This document shows positions 7,821 through 16,483 of a stretch of 59,666 nt of DNA, piece by piece. Made by a program: the position numbers and the translations under genes. The notes below the pieces were generated by a model that saw nothing but the letters and a program-made list of their open reading frames with translations, did no database searches and was not told where the DNA came from. Each line of letters opens with the position of its first letter. The first letter of the stretch is position 1. The stretch spans positions 1 to 59,666 of the forward strand of contig NZ_CADCJB010000006.1 of NCBI RefSeq assembly GCF_902801725.1, read 5' to 3'. The DNA comes from an uncultured Methanobrevibacter sp. (GTDB taxonomy: Archaea; Methanobacteriota; Methanobacteria; Methanobacteriales; Methanobacteriaceae).

Positions 7821-8654
7821 TTTTTTTAACTCACAAGCCTTGCAGACATTTGATGAAGTCGGTTCACCGCAAACTTCACATTCATTTAGGCTTGTGGAAA
7901 TATCATTTTCAAAAGTCAATATCTTTTGAAATGATTCCATCACATTACTTTTAATTCCAGGATATTTATCTTCATTGACATTTAAAAATTCTTTTATTTT
8001 AGCTCTCAAAGACAAATGAGAGTAGGGACATTCATCCAGATGAATATCAATATCATTTAAAACCGCCCACATTCCAACTTCTTTTTCAGGAGTGTTCCAC
8101 AACGGTTTGATTCTTGGAACCAGTTTCGGATGAATCACATCAAGTTCGGGTCCGAACTTGGAGAATTTGATAGTATCGCCACGTGCGAAACTCATTAAAA
8201 ATGATTGTATTTCATCATCAAGATTATGGCCTGTGGCAATTTTACATGCTCCCAATTCATAAGCTGTTTTATTTAATATATTTCTTCTGAAAACACCGCA
8301 GGGAATGCAAGCACTTTTAAAATCCCGATATACATCATCCAGGGCAAATCCTTCCTCATCCTTAAATGATTTTTGAACAAGTTCAATATCAAGGTCCCGA
8401 GCATTTTTAATAGCTGAATCGATTCCGTGTTGCCTGTATCCTTCAATACCTTCATCAACACTGACAGCAACCAAATCAAAATCCAAATAGTTTTGATAAT
8501 TTTTAAGGGCATGTAAAGTAAGTACACTGTCTTTGCCTCCAGACAGTGCAACTGCAATTAATTCATTTTCCTTGATTAAATTATAATCTTTAATCAGATT
8601 GTTTATTCTTGCAAAAATCTTTTCATTGAATTCATCTTTGTTTAATTTGACCAT
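7779..8654 (-). CDS. tRNA 2-thiolation ATPase, TtuA/NcsA type
   Basis: The 291-residue protein has a PP-loop SGGKDSVLTLHAL near residues 39-51 that binds ATP for uridine activation. It also has CIPCGVFRR and a later Cys in LDECPYSH, which fit the three ligands of the catalytic [4Fe-4S] cluster of TtuA/NcsA enzymes. A C-terminal zinc finger is present (CEVCGEP...CKACEL). The usual N-terminal zinc finger of this family is not seen; the protein begins directly before the PP-loop domain. It probably thiolates a tRNA uridine (position 34 or 54); which one cannot be decided. Its 3' end overlaps the antiporter gene by 42 bases. Confidence 0.85.
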   Translation of the reverse strand: MVKLNKDEFNEKIFARINNLIKDYNLIKENELIAVALSGGKDSVLTLHALKNYQNYLDFDLVAVSVDEGIEGYRQHGIDSAIKNARDLDIELVQKSFKDEEGFALDDVYRDFKSACIPCGVFRRNILNKTAYELGACKIATGHNLDDEIQSFLMSFARGDTIKFSKFGPELDVIHPKLVPRIKPLWNTPEKEVGMWAVLNDIDIHLDECPYSHLSLRAKIKEFLNVNEDKYPGIKSNVMESFQKILTFENDISTSLNECEVCGEPTSSNVCKACELKKLISDNCEGHIPYE

Positions 8655-8705
8655 TACTAAATTAATTTATAGAAAGATAAATAAATAATTTTACCAGGTG
8701 AAAAT

Positions 8706-9011
8706 ATGATAACATGTGATTTTGCAATATTGCCTGTGGGAACTGAAACCACAGAATGTAAAGACTACGTAACAGCAGCAGTCCAATCAATTAAAGATTC
8801 CGGCCTCGATTACCAATTGACAGGCATGGGAACACAAATTGAAGCGGAAAATTTATCCGAACTTTATGAAGCGATTGCCAATGCCCAAGAAGCCATTTTC
8901 AAGCTAGGTATCGGTAGAGTCTATACTGTCATAAAAGTAGATGACAGAAGAGATTTAGAAAATAGAACTTTAGATGCTAAAGTTGAAACAGTCGAAAAAA
9001 TGTTAAAATAA
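8706..9011 (+). CDS. MTH1187-family thiamine-binding protein
   Basis: This is a 101-residue cytosolic protein of the DUF77/MTH1187 family, with an N-terminal strand ITCDFAILPVGTETT and a conserved LTGMGTQIEAE segment. Family members have a ferredoxin-like fold and bind thiamine or related pyrimidines; their precise role is unsettled. It is divergent from the tRNA thiolase gene, with a 51-base shared upstream gap. An AGGTGAAAATATG stretch supplies the ribosome binding site for the ATG at 8706. It appears to be a single-gene unit followed by the convergent aminotransferase gene. Confidence 0.88.
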   Translation: MITCDFAILPVGTETTECKDYVTAAVQSIKDSGLDYQLTGMGTQIEAENLSELYEAIANAQEAIFKLGIGRVYTVIKVDDRRDLENRTLDAKVETVEKMLK

Positions 9012-9031
9012 AAAAAAGTTGGTTGAAAAAA

Positions 9032-10135
9032 CTATAATTCTTTAGATGCTTTTTCAACAGCTTCAATTACCAAATCCAAATCTTCTTTTGTAAGTGAAGG
9101 ATGGACAGGAAGTGAAATTACATTGTTCGCTGCAAGTTCTGCATTTGGACAATCCCCTTCCAAACCTAATTTTCTATAAGCAGGTTGATTATATAATGGA
9201 ATTGGATAATGAATGCCAGTACCTACACCGCAATCATTGATTATGTCAACCCAATCATCACGGTCTCCTTTTTCAACACGAATAGTATATTGGTGATATA
9301 CATGTTTGGATCCATATGCGCAATAAGGAGTAACGACACCGTCAATATCTTTCAAACCTTCGTTTAAATATGCCGCATTTTCAATTCTTTTTTCATTGAA
9401 TCCATCGATTTTATTTAATTGTGCCAAACCTATTGCTGCTGCAATATCTGTCATTCTGAAGTTATATCCTATATCATCATGATGATATCTTACACTAGCA
9501 CCATGTGCCCTGAATGCTCTGGCATTGTCTGCCAAATCGTCATCATCAGTGGTGATAATTCCTCCTTCGGAAGTTGTCATATTTTTAGTAGGATAAAAAC
9601 TAAAGCAGGACATATCTCCTAAACTGCCGACCTTTTCACCATTGCAGGTTGCACCATGTGCCTGAGCAGCATCTTCAATAACTGCCAATCCATGCTTTTC
9701 GGCAATTTCATTAATTCTATCCATATTGGAAGACTGACCATATAATTGAACCGGTAAAATCGCCTGAGTATTTTCATTTATTAAAGGTTCAATTGAATCA
9801 GGATTGATTGTATAAGTTTTTAAATCAATGTCTGCAAAAACAGGTTTTGCACCTGTATATACAATTGAATTTCCACTTGCAATAAATGTGAATGGAGTTG
9901 TAATCACTTCATCCCCTTTGCCAATACCACATGACAATAAAGCAACATGCAACGCAGCAGTACCGGAATTAACAGCAATACCGTAATCTGATCCGACCCA
10001 CTCTGCGAATTTTTGTTCAAATTCTTCTACTTTAGGTCCTTGAGCAATCATTCCAGATTTTAAAACTTCAACTACATTTTCTATTTCTTCATCGCCAATA
10101 ATAGGTTTTGCAATAGGAACTTTAATCTCTGACAC
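9032..10135 (-). CDS. DegT/DnrJ/EryC1/StrS aminotransferase
   Basis: The product (367 residues from this start) is a PLP-dependent sugar-type aminotransferase. [17 protein letters not shown] near residue 60, EDAAQAHGA near 158 and the lysine region [16 protein letters not shown] near 180 are all present. Such enzymes aminate keto-sugars of nucleotide sugars for surface glycans; the substrate is unknown, and no glycan genes are next to it. A GGTGAT ribosome binding core lies 4 bases before a GTG at 10135, so I favour this GTG; a TTG at 10147 would lie upstream of the core. A short divergent promoter region separates it from trm1. Confidence 0.9.
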   Translation of the reverse strand: MSEIKVPIAKPIIGDEEIENVVEVLKSGMIAQGPKVEEFEQKFAEWVGSDYGIAVNSGTAALHVALLSCGIGKGDEVITTPFTFIASGNSIVYTGAKPVFADIDLKTYTINPDSIEPLINENTQAILPVQLYGQSSNMDRINEIAEKHGLAVIEDAAQAHGATCNGEKVGSLGDMSCFSFYPTKNMTTSEGGIITTDDDDLADNARAFRAHGASVRYHHDDIGYNFRMTDIAAAIGLAQLNKIDGFNEKRIENAAYLNEGLKDIDGVVTPYCAYGSKHVYHQYTIRVEKGDRDDWVDIINDCGVGTGIHYPIPLYNQPAYRKLGLEGDCPNAELAANNVISLPVHPSLTKEDLDLVIEAVEKASKEL

Positions 10136-10242
10136 ATTTATCACCAAATTATAAAAGTTAGATTAATAATCATACTAAATATTTAAATTTAATAATATTT
10201 AAAACATTACATAGACAACAATATCAATATGAGTGTGAATTA

Positions 10243-11406
10243 ATGGATGAACATAAGATTAAACAAATTGAAGAAGGGTTGACAAAAATCGAATTTCCCG
10301 AATTTGACAAAGTTTCATCTGACGCTCCTGTTTTTTATAATCCCCATATGGAATTGAATAGAGATTTATCAATTCTTGCCATACAAGTATTCCAAAAACA
10401 AGAAGAAAGAGAAATAAACATTTGTGATTTGTTTGGCGGTAGCGGAATTAGAGGAATTCGTTATAAGAATGAGATAGATGGCGTCGGAAATGTATGTATT
10501 AATGATATCAGCGAGTTAGCCAATGAATTTGAACGACATAATATTCAATTAAATAATCTTAAGGATATTGAAGTTCATCAGCATGACGCCAGCATGTTTT
10601 TAAGAATGAAACGGGGAGAATTTGATGTGATTGACATAGATCCATTCGGAACACCATCCCCATTTTTGGATTCTGCAGGATATTGTGCCCGCAGAAATTC
10701 ACTACTATGCGTTACTGCAACTGATACATCTGCACTATGCGGAACATACAAGGAACCCTGCATTCGAAAATACAATGCAAAACCCTACAAAAGCGAATAT
10801 TGCCATGAAAACGGCATCAGAATCTTAGCAGGTTTTGTGGCTCTGACCCTTTCAAAATATGCAAAATACATTGAAATACAAATGTCCCACAGCACTGAAC
10901 ATTATATGAGATTGTACATAAAAGTTAAAAAAGGTTCAAAAAAGAGTGATGAATCATTGAAAAATATAGGTTACATCAGCCACTGCAAAAGCTGTTTGCA
11001 CAGACAGACAACAAAAGGACTGGCCAGCGCAATCGAAGAAACATGCCCTGTTTGCGGTGAAAAATTAATCCATGCAGGCCCATTATGGTTAGGCCCTATT
11101 CAAAATAAGGAGTTCATCGAAGAGATGATTGATGAGACAAATTACAAAAAAATCAATACTGAAAAACAAGCCCTAAAATTACTTAACAGTTGTCTTTTAG
11201 AGGCAGATGCTCCAGCAACATTTTTTGACGTTCACAGCATATGCAAATCATTAAAAGTAAGTGCACCAAAGCTTGATTTAATTTTTGAAAAAATTAAAAA
11301 TAAAGGATTTAGTGCCGTCAAAACCCATTACAATCCATTAGGCATAAAAACAGATGCAAACATAGATGACATAAAAAAAATACTCCTTGAATTTTCAAAA
11401 GACTAG
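10243..11406 (+). CDS. trm1: tRNA (guanine26-N2)-dimethyltransferase
   Basis: The 387-residue protein matches archaeal Trm1. It has an SAM-binding motif CDLFGGSGIRGIRY near residue 62, the catalytic-type DIDPFGTPSPFLDSA near 127, and a later zinc site (CKSC...CPVCG, about 247-275). It adds one or two methyl groups to G26 of tRNAs. The length is typical. It stands alone between the divergent aminotransferase gene and the Lrp gene. No ribosome binding site is obvious before the ATG. Confidence 0.94.
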   Translation: MDEHKIKQIEEGLTKIEFPEFDKVSSDAPVFYNPHMELNRDLSILAIQVFQKQEEREINICDLFGGSGIRGIRYKNEIDGVGNVCINDISELANEFERHNIQLNNLKDIEVHQHDASMFLRMKRGEFDVIDIDPFGTPSPFLDSAGYCARRNSLLCVTATDTSALCGTYKEPCIRKYNAKPYKSEYCHENGIRILAGFVALTLSKYAKYIEIQMSHSTEHYMRLYIKVKKGSKKSDESLKNIGYISHCKSCLHRQTTKGLASAIEETCPVCGEKLIHAGPLWLGPIQNKEFIEEMIDETNYKKINTEKQALKLLNSCLLEADAPATFFDVHSICKSLKVSAPKLDLIFEKIKNKGFSAVKTHYNPLGIKTDANIDDIKKILLEFSKD

Positions 11407-11637
11407 TTATATAATTAAACAAAATAAATTTTTGAAAAAATATAAGTAAATATTATCCAAAATATTTATAAACACCCAAGGAAATACCCATATTATCCTT
11501 AAAAATACTGGTACATATTATCAAAAAATAATTAAAAATACAAATACTTTTAAATATAATAAACAATTAATTAAATGTATATATCAACTAATTAATTTAA
11601 CAATATAATTAGTTTAATATTAATTGAAGTGATTATA

Positions 11638-12114
11638 ATGGTAAAAACTAAAGACAATGTTGTGAAACTTGATGATACCGATGTAAACATTCTAAAAATT
11701 ATTAATGAGGATGTTAGAACATCATATAGACAAATATCCCGTAGTTTAGATGTTTCAGTAGGTACTGTACACAATCGTATAGACAAAATGGTGAAATCTG
11801 GAGTTATCAAAAAGTTCTCACCAGTAATCGACCATGAAAAATTAGGATTCGTTTTAACTACAATTATTGGGGTAAGAGTTAAAGGCGGAAAACTTAAAAA
11901 TTGGGAAGAAAAAACATTTTTCAACAAAAATGTTGTTGGAATATACGATGTTACTGGAGAATATGATGCATTCTTAATTGCTAAATTCAGAAATACAAAT
12001 GAACTAAATTCATTTATTAAGGAATTATTAAAAGATCCAATTATAGAAAGAACATACACACAAACCGTTTTAGATGTTATCAAAGAAGACATGGGTTCTT
12101 CAAATATTTTATAA
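11638..12114 (+). CDS. Lrp/AsnC family transcriptional regulator
   Basis: The protein is 158 residues from the ATG at 11638, which sits 4 bases after a GAAGTGAT ribosome binding core; the frame is open from a GTG at 11629. Residues about 10-60 form the winged helix-turn-helix (DTDVNILKIINEDVRTSYRQ...DVSVGTVHNRIDKMVKSG). The C-terminal half is a RAM-type ligand domain with VVGIYDVTGEYDAFLIAKF. It binds DNA as an oligomer and probably senses an amino acid; the target is unknown. A 230-base AT-rich upstream region and a clear terminator downstream make it a single-gene unit. Confidence 0.92.
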   Translation: MVKTKDNVVKLDDTDVNILKIINEDVRTSYRQISRSLDVSVGTVHNRIDKMVKSGVIKKFSPVIDHEKLGFVLTTIIGVRVKGGKLKNWEEKTFFNKNVVGIYDVTGEYDAFLIAKFRNTNELNSFIKELLKDPIIERTYTQTVLDVIKEDMGSSNIL

Positions 12115-12123
12115 ATACCCTGC

Positions 12124-12167
12124 AAGCAGTTGAACTATTGGCAACTGCTTAATTTACTATTTTTTTT
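12124..12167 (+). terminator. Terminator of the Lrp gene
   Basis: A perfect 9-bp stem, AAGCAGTTG/CAACTGCTT (12124-12132 with 12142-12150, 9-base loop), lies just after the Lrp stop and is followed by a T run at 12160-12167. This looks like an intrinsic-type terminator. Confidence 0.7.
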
Positions 12168-12340
12168 ATTAATATCACATATCTTCATTTAATTAACTAT
12201 TTTTTAAAATCTATATGTAAAATTAAAATTCCATCAAACCGGCGAAAAATACATCCCTAAATCAAAAATCGTTTAAATATATAAATATGAAAACATACTT
12301 AATATATAATATTTAATTAAATATTTTAGAGGTTATTAAA

Positions 12341-13282
12341 TTGGCAGTATGCTTACCCGACACCCAAGATGACACTCCAAGCATACCTATTAAACTTACA
12401 AGAGTAGGTGTAACAGGAGTAAAAAAATTAATACAATTAGATAGAATAAATAAAAGACCTATAATCTTATTACCTACATTTGACGCATTTGTAGATTTAC
12501 CAAATGATCAAAAAGGCGTGCATATGTCTAGAAATCCTGAAGCAATTAGTGAAGTTCTTGAAGAAGTTGCTAATGACAAAGGGGTTGCTGTTGAATCATT
12601 ATGTGCAAAAATTGTAGATAAAATGATGACCAAACACGAATATGCTAAACGTGTTGAAATATCAATGACTACTGATTTTATGTTTATGAAAGAGTCACCA
12701 GTGACTAAAAATAAGACTCAGGAGATGGCCGAATTAAAAGCGAAAGCCATCGGTTACAGAAATGACAAAGGTGAAGTTACCATTAAAAAAAGTATCGGAG
12801 CAGAACTTATTGGAATGACTGTTTGTCCATGTGCTCAGGAATCCGTAAGGGAATCAGATAAAAATAAGCTATTGGAATTTTTAGATGAAGAAACTACCCA
12901 AAAAGTTCTAGATACAGTCACTTTTGCATCACATAATCAACGAGGAGTTGGAACATTATTGATTGAAGTTCCTGAAGATAAAGTTGTGAAAGCGGAAGAC
13001 ATTATTGAAATTATTGAAGCTTCAATGAGTTCCCCAGTGTGTGAATTGTTAAAAAGGCCTGATGAAAATGCTACCGTCATGAATGCTCACAGAAAACCTG
13101 TGTTTGTTGAGGACTGTGTCAGAAACATGATGGAAAAGATTGCAATGAAATACTCAGATTTCCCTGACGATACTTTAATCACATCCCGCCAGGAAAATCA
13201 GGAAAGTATTCACAGACACAATGCATTTGCCGAAAAAGTAACTACAATGGGCGAATTGAAAGAAGAATTGAATATTCAATAG
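12341..13282 (+). CDS. mptA: GTP cyclohydrolase IV, methanopterin synthesis
   Basis: The 313-residue protein matches archaeal MptA, the Fe(II)-dependent GTP cyclohydrolase that makes 7,8-dihydroneopterin 2',3'-cyclic phosphate, the first step of tetrahydromethanopterin synthesis. Signatures include GVTGVKKLIQL near residue 28, VDLPNDQKGVHMSRNPEAI near 51 and TVCPCAQE near 166, with a catalytic-type Cys. The start is a TTG at 12341, set by GAGGTTAT 4 bases upstream. It leads an apparent operon with a DUF2120 gene 11 bases later and cofG, linking methanopterin and F420 synthesis. Confidence 0.93.
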   Translation: MAVCLPDTQDDTPSIPIKLTRVGVTGVKKLIQLDRINKRPIILLPTFDAFVDLPNDQKGVHMSRNPEAISEVLEEVANDKGVAVESLCAKIVDKMMTKHEYAKRVEISMTTDFMFMKESPVTKNKTQEMAELKAKAIGYRNDKGEVTIKKSIGAELIGMTVCPCAQESVRESDKNKLLEFLDEETTQKVLDTVTFASHNQRGVGTLLIEVPEDKVVKAEDIIEIIEASMSSPVCELLKRPDENATVMNAHRKPVFVEDCVRNMMEKIAMKYSDFPDDTLITSRQENQESIHRHNAFAEKVTTMGELKEELNIQ

Positions 13283-13293
13283 GATCTGATTTA

Positions 13294-13734
13294 ATGAAAA
13301 AAACATATGAAATTGCGGGAGAAGTAATGGGTTTTTTCGATTCATTCAAAGGATCCAGACCTGCAATCGACAACAGCAGAATTTTAATTGTAAGGGGAAA
13401 ATCCAGAAAAGTTTTACCATTGGATTCATTTGATTCAAAACTTTCAGAAATCGGAGAAATACTCGGAGGAACAGAAATAGATGCATCATCAGACAAGATA
13501 GAAGAAATTCTCAAATCAGGGGATAAACACATTAAAGAAAGTGAAAAAAACACAGGAACCATTGACAGTAAAGGATTCATCAGAATGCAAGAAGAGTTAG
13601 AATCAATGGGGCTTGTAGTGGCTTACAAAGTGTTTGAACTCCCAAGTTTTGATGTGATTATAGCAATCTGGGAAGACAAAAACGAAATTCCTCCGCTCTA
13701 TGTTGAAGTAACCGTTTCCCAACGCGAAGATTAA
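13294..13734 (+). CDS. Methanogen-specific protein, probably DUF2120
   Basis: This 146-residue soluble protein has no metal or nucleotide motif I can recognise. It begins MKKTYEIAGEVMGFFDSFKG and ends in a strand-rich segment (YKVFELPSFDVIIAIWEDK). I believe it is the DUF2120 family, recalled from methanogens, but cannot check. It lies 11 bases after mptA and its stop is 2 bases before cofG, so the three genes are surely co-transcribed. The context suggests a role in making or using methanopterin or F420. The family name is tentative; the gene itself is well supported. Confidence 0.75.
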   Translation: MKKTYEIAGEVMGFFDSFKGSRPAIDNSRILIVRGKSRKVLPLDSFDSKLSEIGEILGGTEIDASSDKIEEILKSGDKHIKESEKNTGTIDSKGFIRMQEELESMGLVVAYKVFELPSFDVIIAIWEDKNEIPPLYVEVTVSQRED

Positions 13735-13736
13735 AT

Positions 13737-14825
13737 ATGTCAAATTTAACTAAAGAGGATATTCTCACCATATTAACCGCAACAGAAGCCGACATTGCAA
13801 AATATCTGTTGGAAGTTGCACAATATAGGGAGAATAATCTCATCACTTATTCTAAAAACATATTCATACCCTTAACTGAAATTTGCAGAAATGACTGCGG
13901 ATATTGCAATTTTAAAAAGAACCCGGATGACCCAAAAGCAATCATCCTCAAGACAAAAAAAGAAATTTTATCAGAATTGAAAGAAGCTGAAAAACAAGGG
14001 TGTAAAGAAGCTCTCTTCACTTTCGGAGAAGATGCAGATGAAGAGGAAATTGTTCAGCTAAGACTAAAAGAATTTGGCTATGAAAAAATGATTGATTATG
14101 TTGTCGACATTTGCCAAATGACATTAGATGAAACTTCTCTGCTGCCCCACACAAACGGTGGTAATTTTAGTTATGATGATTTGAAAAGGCTTAAAGAAGT
14201 TAATGTGTCAATGGGTTTGATGCTTGAAAATTCATCATCAAGGTTAATGGAGCTGCCAGCCCACAACAAAAGCCCCGGAAAAAATCCTAAGCTAAGATTA
14301 GAAACTATTTCCAATGCAGGGAAACTAAAAATACCATATACAACAGGCATCCTAATAGGCATTGGAGAAACAAAAGAAGAAATTGCAGAGTCATTAATTG
14401 CAATTAAAGATCTCTATGATACATACGGACATATTCAGGAAGTAATTATTCAAAATTTCACACCTATTCCTGGAATCGAAATGGAAAATTGGCCAAAACC
14501 AAGCTTTTTAGATATGATTAGAACCGTCCTTGCAGGAGCATTATTATTCAAGGACAGTGACGTCAGCATACAAGTTCCCCCTAATTTAAATAGGGACACT
14601 GCACAGATATTCCTGCTTTGCGGTGCAGACGACTGGGGAGGAGTTTCACCAATAAGTCCTGATTTTGTCAACATCACATCCCCCTGGCCAGAAATTGATG
14701 AACTTGAAGATTTGACAATTGATGCAGGATTTGAGTTAACCGAAAGATTATGTGTTTACGATAAATACATTAACGGCGAATGGCTGAATGACCATTTATT
14801 GGAAAAAATATCTAAGTTATCCTAA
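13737..14825 (+). CDS. cofG: F0 synthase subunit CofG (F420 synthesis)
   Basis: The 362-residue radical SAM enzyme has the cluster motif CRNDCGYCNF (CX3CX2C) at about residues 50-59 and the family segment IPLTEICRND before it. Later segments LPHTNGGNFS and QNFTPIPGIEME are typical of CofG. With CofH it makes the deazaflavin ring F0 of coenzyme F420; cofH is not in this window. It ends the mptA-DUF2120-cofG operon and its last 14 bases overlap the convergent taw2 gene. Confidence 0.94.
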   Translation: MSNLTKEDILTILTATEADIAKYLLEVAQYRENNLITYSKNIFIPLTEICRNDCGYCNFKKNPDDPKAIILKTKKEILSELKEAEKQGCKEALFTFGEDADEEEIVQLRLKEFGYEKMIDYVVDICQMTLDETSLLPHTNGGNFSYDDLKRLKEVNVSMGLMLENSSSRLMELPAHNKSPGKNPKLRLETISNAGKLKIPYTTGILIGIGETKEEIAESLIAIKDLYDTYGHIQEVIIQNFTPIPGIEMENWPKPSFLDMIRTVLAGALLFKDSDVSIQVPPNLNRDTAQIFLLCGADDWGGVSPISPDFVNITSPWPEIDELEDLTIDAGFELTERLCVYDKYINGEWLNDHLLEKISKLS

Positions 14826-15549
14826 CATCCAGAACAACATGCTCAACGCCGGGAGCATATTTTTTTATTTTGTTTAGTTTCAGCAATTCAACATCCCGAC
14901 TGCCCGCCTGTGAAATAACTCTTTCAATAGGCCTTGTTTTCATTAGTTTTTCAGGAACTGTTTCATGATAATGCAGGATTCCACCTTCATTCAAACTATC
15001 GATGGCAACTTTCAAATAGTGATGTGTTGTTTTTACATATCCCATTACAATACGATCTGCATTGTATTTTGGAGCCTGCTCCATGCAATCTCCCAAAATC
15101 GGAGTCACATTAGTTAATTTATTTAATTTTATATTTTCCTTTAAGTAAAAGTAAGAATTGGGATTTATCTCAATTGAATAAACGTGTTTTGCATTTGAAT
15201 GAACACCTATGGGAATTGAAAAATAACCTATTCCAGCAAACATATCCATTACAGTCTCATCATCCCCAACCAACTTTGCAATACGCAGCCTCTCATTATT
15301 GTTTCCCTTGGACCACATAACTTTTGCCAAATCCAATTTAAAAAGACAGCCGTTTTCTTTATTTACTGTTTCAGTCTCATCACCATAAAGCACAGTGTAG
15401 ACAGGTTCCCTTTTTGTCCCCTGAATATGGTCTATTTTCATTATGGTTTTTACATTATGCTTCCTTGAGAGATTTTCCAAATCATCATAAGATTCATAAT
15501 CAAACTTACTGTCTAAAATTAGGATATCGCCTATACGTTTCCATTTCAA
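14812..15549 (-). CDS. taw2: tRNA-Phe wybutosine aminocarboxypropyltransferase, Taw2 type
   Basis: The product, 245 residues from this start, is a Trm5/TYW2-family SAM-dependent enzyme, with DMFAGIGYFSIPIGVHS as the SAM site near residue 105 and SIEINPNS after it. MGYVKTTHHYL, where Trm5 has an NLP-type motif, and HYHETVP point to Taw2, which adds an aminocarboxypropyl group to the modified G37 of tRNA-Phe. I place the start at a TTG (15549), 4 bases after a GGTGAA core; a GTG at 15558 lies inside that core. The 3' end overlaps cofG by 14 bases. Confidence 0.82.
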   Translation of the reverse strand: MKWKRIGDILILDSKFDYESYDDLENLSRKHNVKTIMKIDHIQGTKREPVYTVLYGDETETVNKENGCLFKLDLAKVMWSKGNNNERLRIAKLVGDDETVMDMFAGIGYFSIPIGVHSNAKHVYSIEINPNSYFYLKENIKLNKLTNVTPILGDCMEQAPKYNADRIVMGYVKTTHHYLKVAIDSLNEGGILHYHETVPEKLMKTRPIERVISQAGSRDVELLKLNKIKKYAPGVEHVVLDVRIT

Positions 15550-15738
15550 TTTATTCACCTATGATAAGAAAAGTTTATATATGCAAATATATAATATTAA
15601 TATTGTTAGTTTATACTAATTATTGATTCTGATTTTAAATAAAATTAATATGTGATATACATTTAATTGATTTAATTATATTCAACCTAATTAAGTAGTT
15701 GAAATAAGATATTTTAAATACTATAGAGGTGTATTTAA

Positions 15739-16353
15739 ATGGATGATAAAATATTGGAAGGTACAACAACCGTTGGAATCACTTGTAAAGACGGGGTTGT
15801 ATTTGCAAGCGAAAGAAGAGCTAGTATGGGAAACTTAGTAGCTCATAAAGTCGCAGAAAAAATATTTAAAATTGACGATCATATTGTAACAACCATTGCT
15901 GGTTCAGTGGGAGATGCACAAAGTTTAATGAAAGTTATTGAAGCAGAAGTTTCTCTTTACCAAATGAGAAACAACGATACCATTAGCGTAAAAGCTGCCG
16001 CATCATTAACTGCAAATATCTTACGTTCAGGTCCAATGTATGTTCAGACATTACTTGGAGGAATGGACGGAGACAAACCATCTCTTTATTCCTTGGATCC
16101 AGCTGGTGGAATGATAGAAGACACTTATATCTCAACTGGATCAGGTTCTATCGTTGCATACGGAGTTCTTGAAGACAGATTTAGAGATGACTTAACAACT
16201 GACGAAGGAATTGAAATAGCCATAAGAGCTATTAGAGCCGCTGCTGAGCGTGATACATACTCCGGTAACGGATATTTAGTTGCGAAAGTAGATAAAAACG
16301 GCTTTGAAATGTTAGATAATGAAAAAATTAATGAAATTCTAAAAGAAATATAA
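15739..16353 (+). CDS. psmB: Proteasome beta subunit
   Basis: The 204-residue protein has a short propeptide (MDDKILEG) followed by TTTVGITCKDGVVFASERRA. Cleavage after Gly8 would expose Thr9 as the N-terminal nucleophile of the 20S proteasome. The lysine in AHKVAEKIFKI and the GSGS loop (STGSGSIVAYGVLE) also fit. It degrades unfolded proteins in the cytosol together with PsmA, which is not in this window. A GAGGTG ribosome binding site precedes the ATG. Downstream lies the hairpin cluster that leads to fttA. Confidence 0.95.
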   Translation: MDDKILEGTTTVGITCKDGVVFASERRASMGNLVAHKVAEKIFKIDDHIVTTIAGSVGDAQSLMKVIEAEVSLYQMRNNDTISVKAAASLTANILRSGPMYVQTLLGGMDGDKPSLYSLDPAGGMIEDTYISTGSGSIVAYGVLEDRFRDDLTTDEGIEIAIRAIRAAAERDTYSGNGYLVAKVDKNGFEMLDNEKINEILKEI

Positions 16354-16365
16354 GTAAGCTAATTT

Positions 16366-16470
16366 TTCATAACTAACTATTTTTTTATATAAATAGTGTA
16401 GATAGTTTATGAAATTTAACTATTTATGGCTTAAAGCTTTTCATAAACTATTATACTACACCAACTTTTT
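16366..16470 (+). promoter_or_regulatory. Attenuator-like hairpin cluster before fttA
   Basis: Three copies of one motif lie between psmB and fttA: A, TTCATAACTAACTAT (16366-16380); B, its complement ATAGTTTATGAA (within 16396-16414); and C, TTCATAAACTAT (within 16439-16461). B can pair with either A or C. The B-C hairpin is long: 19 bases against 23, perfect except for a 4-base insertion TATA in the second arm. It is followed by a run of T (about 16465-16471) just before the GAAGGGAT ribosome binding site. A TATA-like stretch lies at about 16384-16393. It may terminate psmB transcripts or attenuate fttA. Confidence 0.6.
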
Positions 16471-16483
16471 TTGAAGGGATTAT

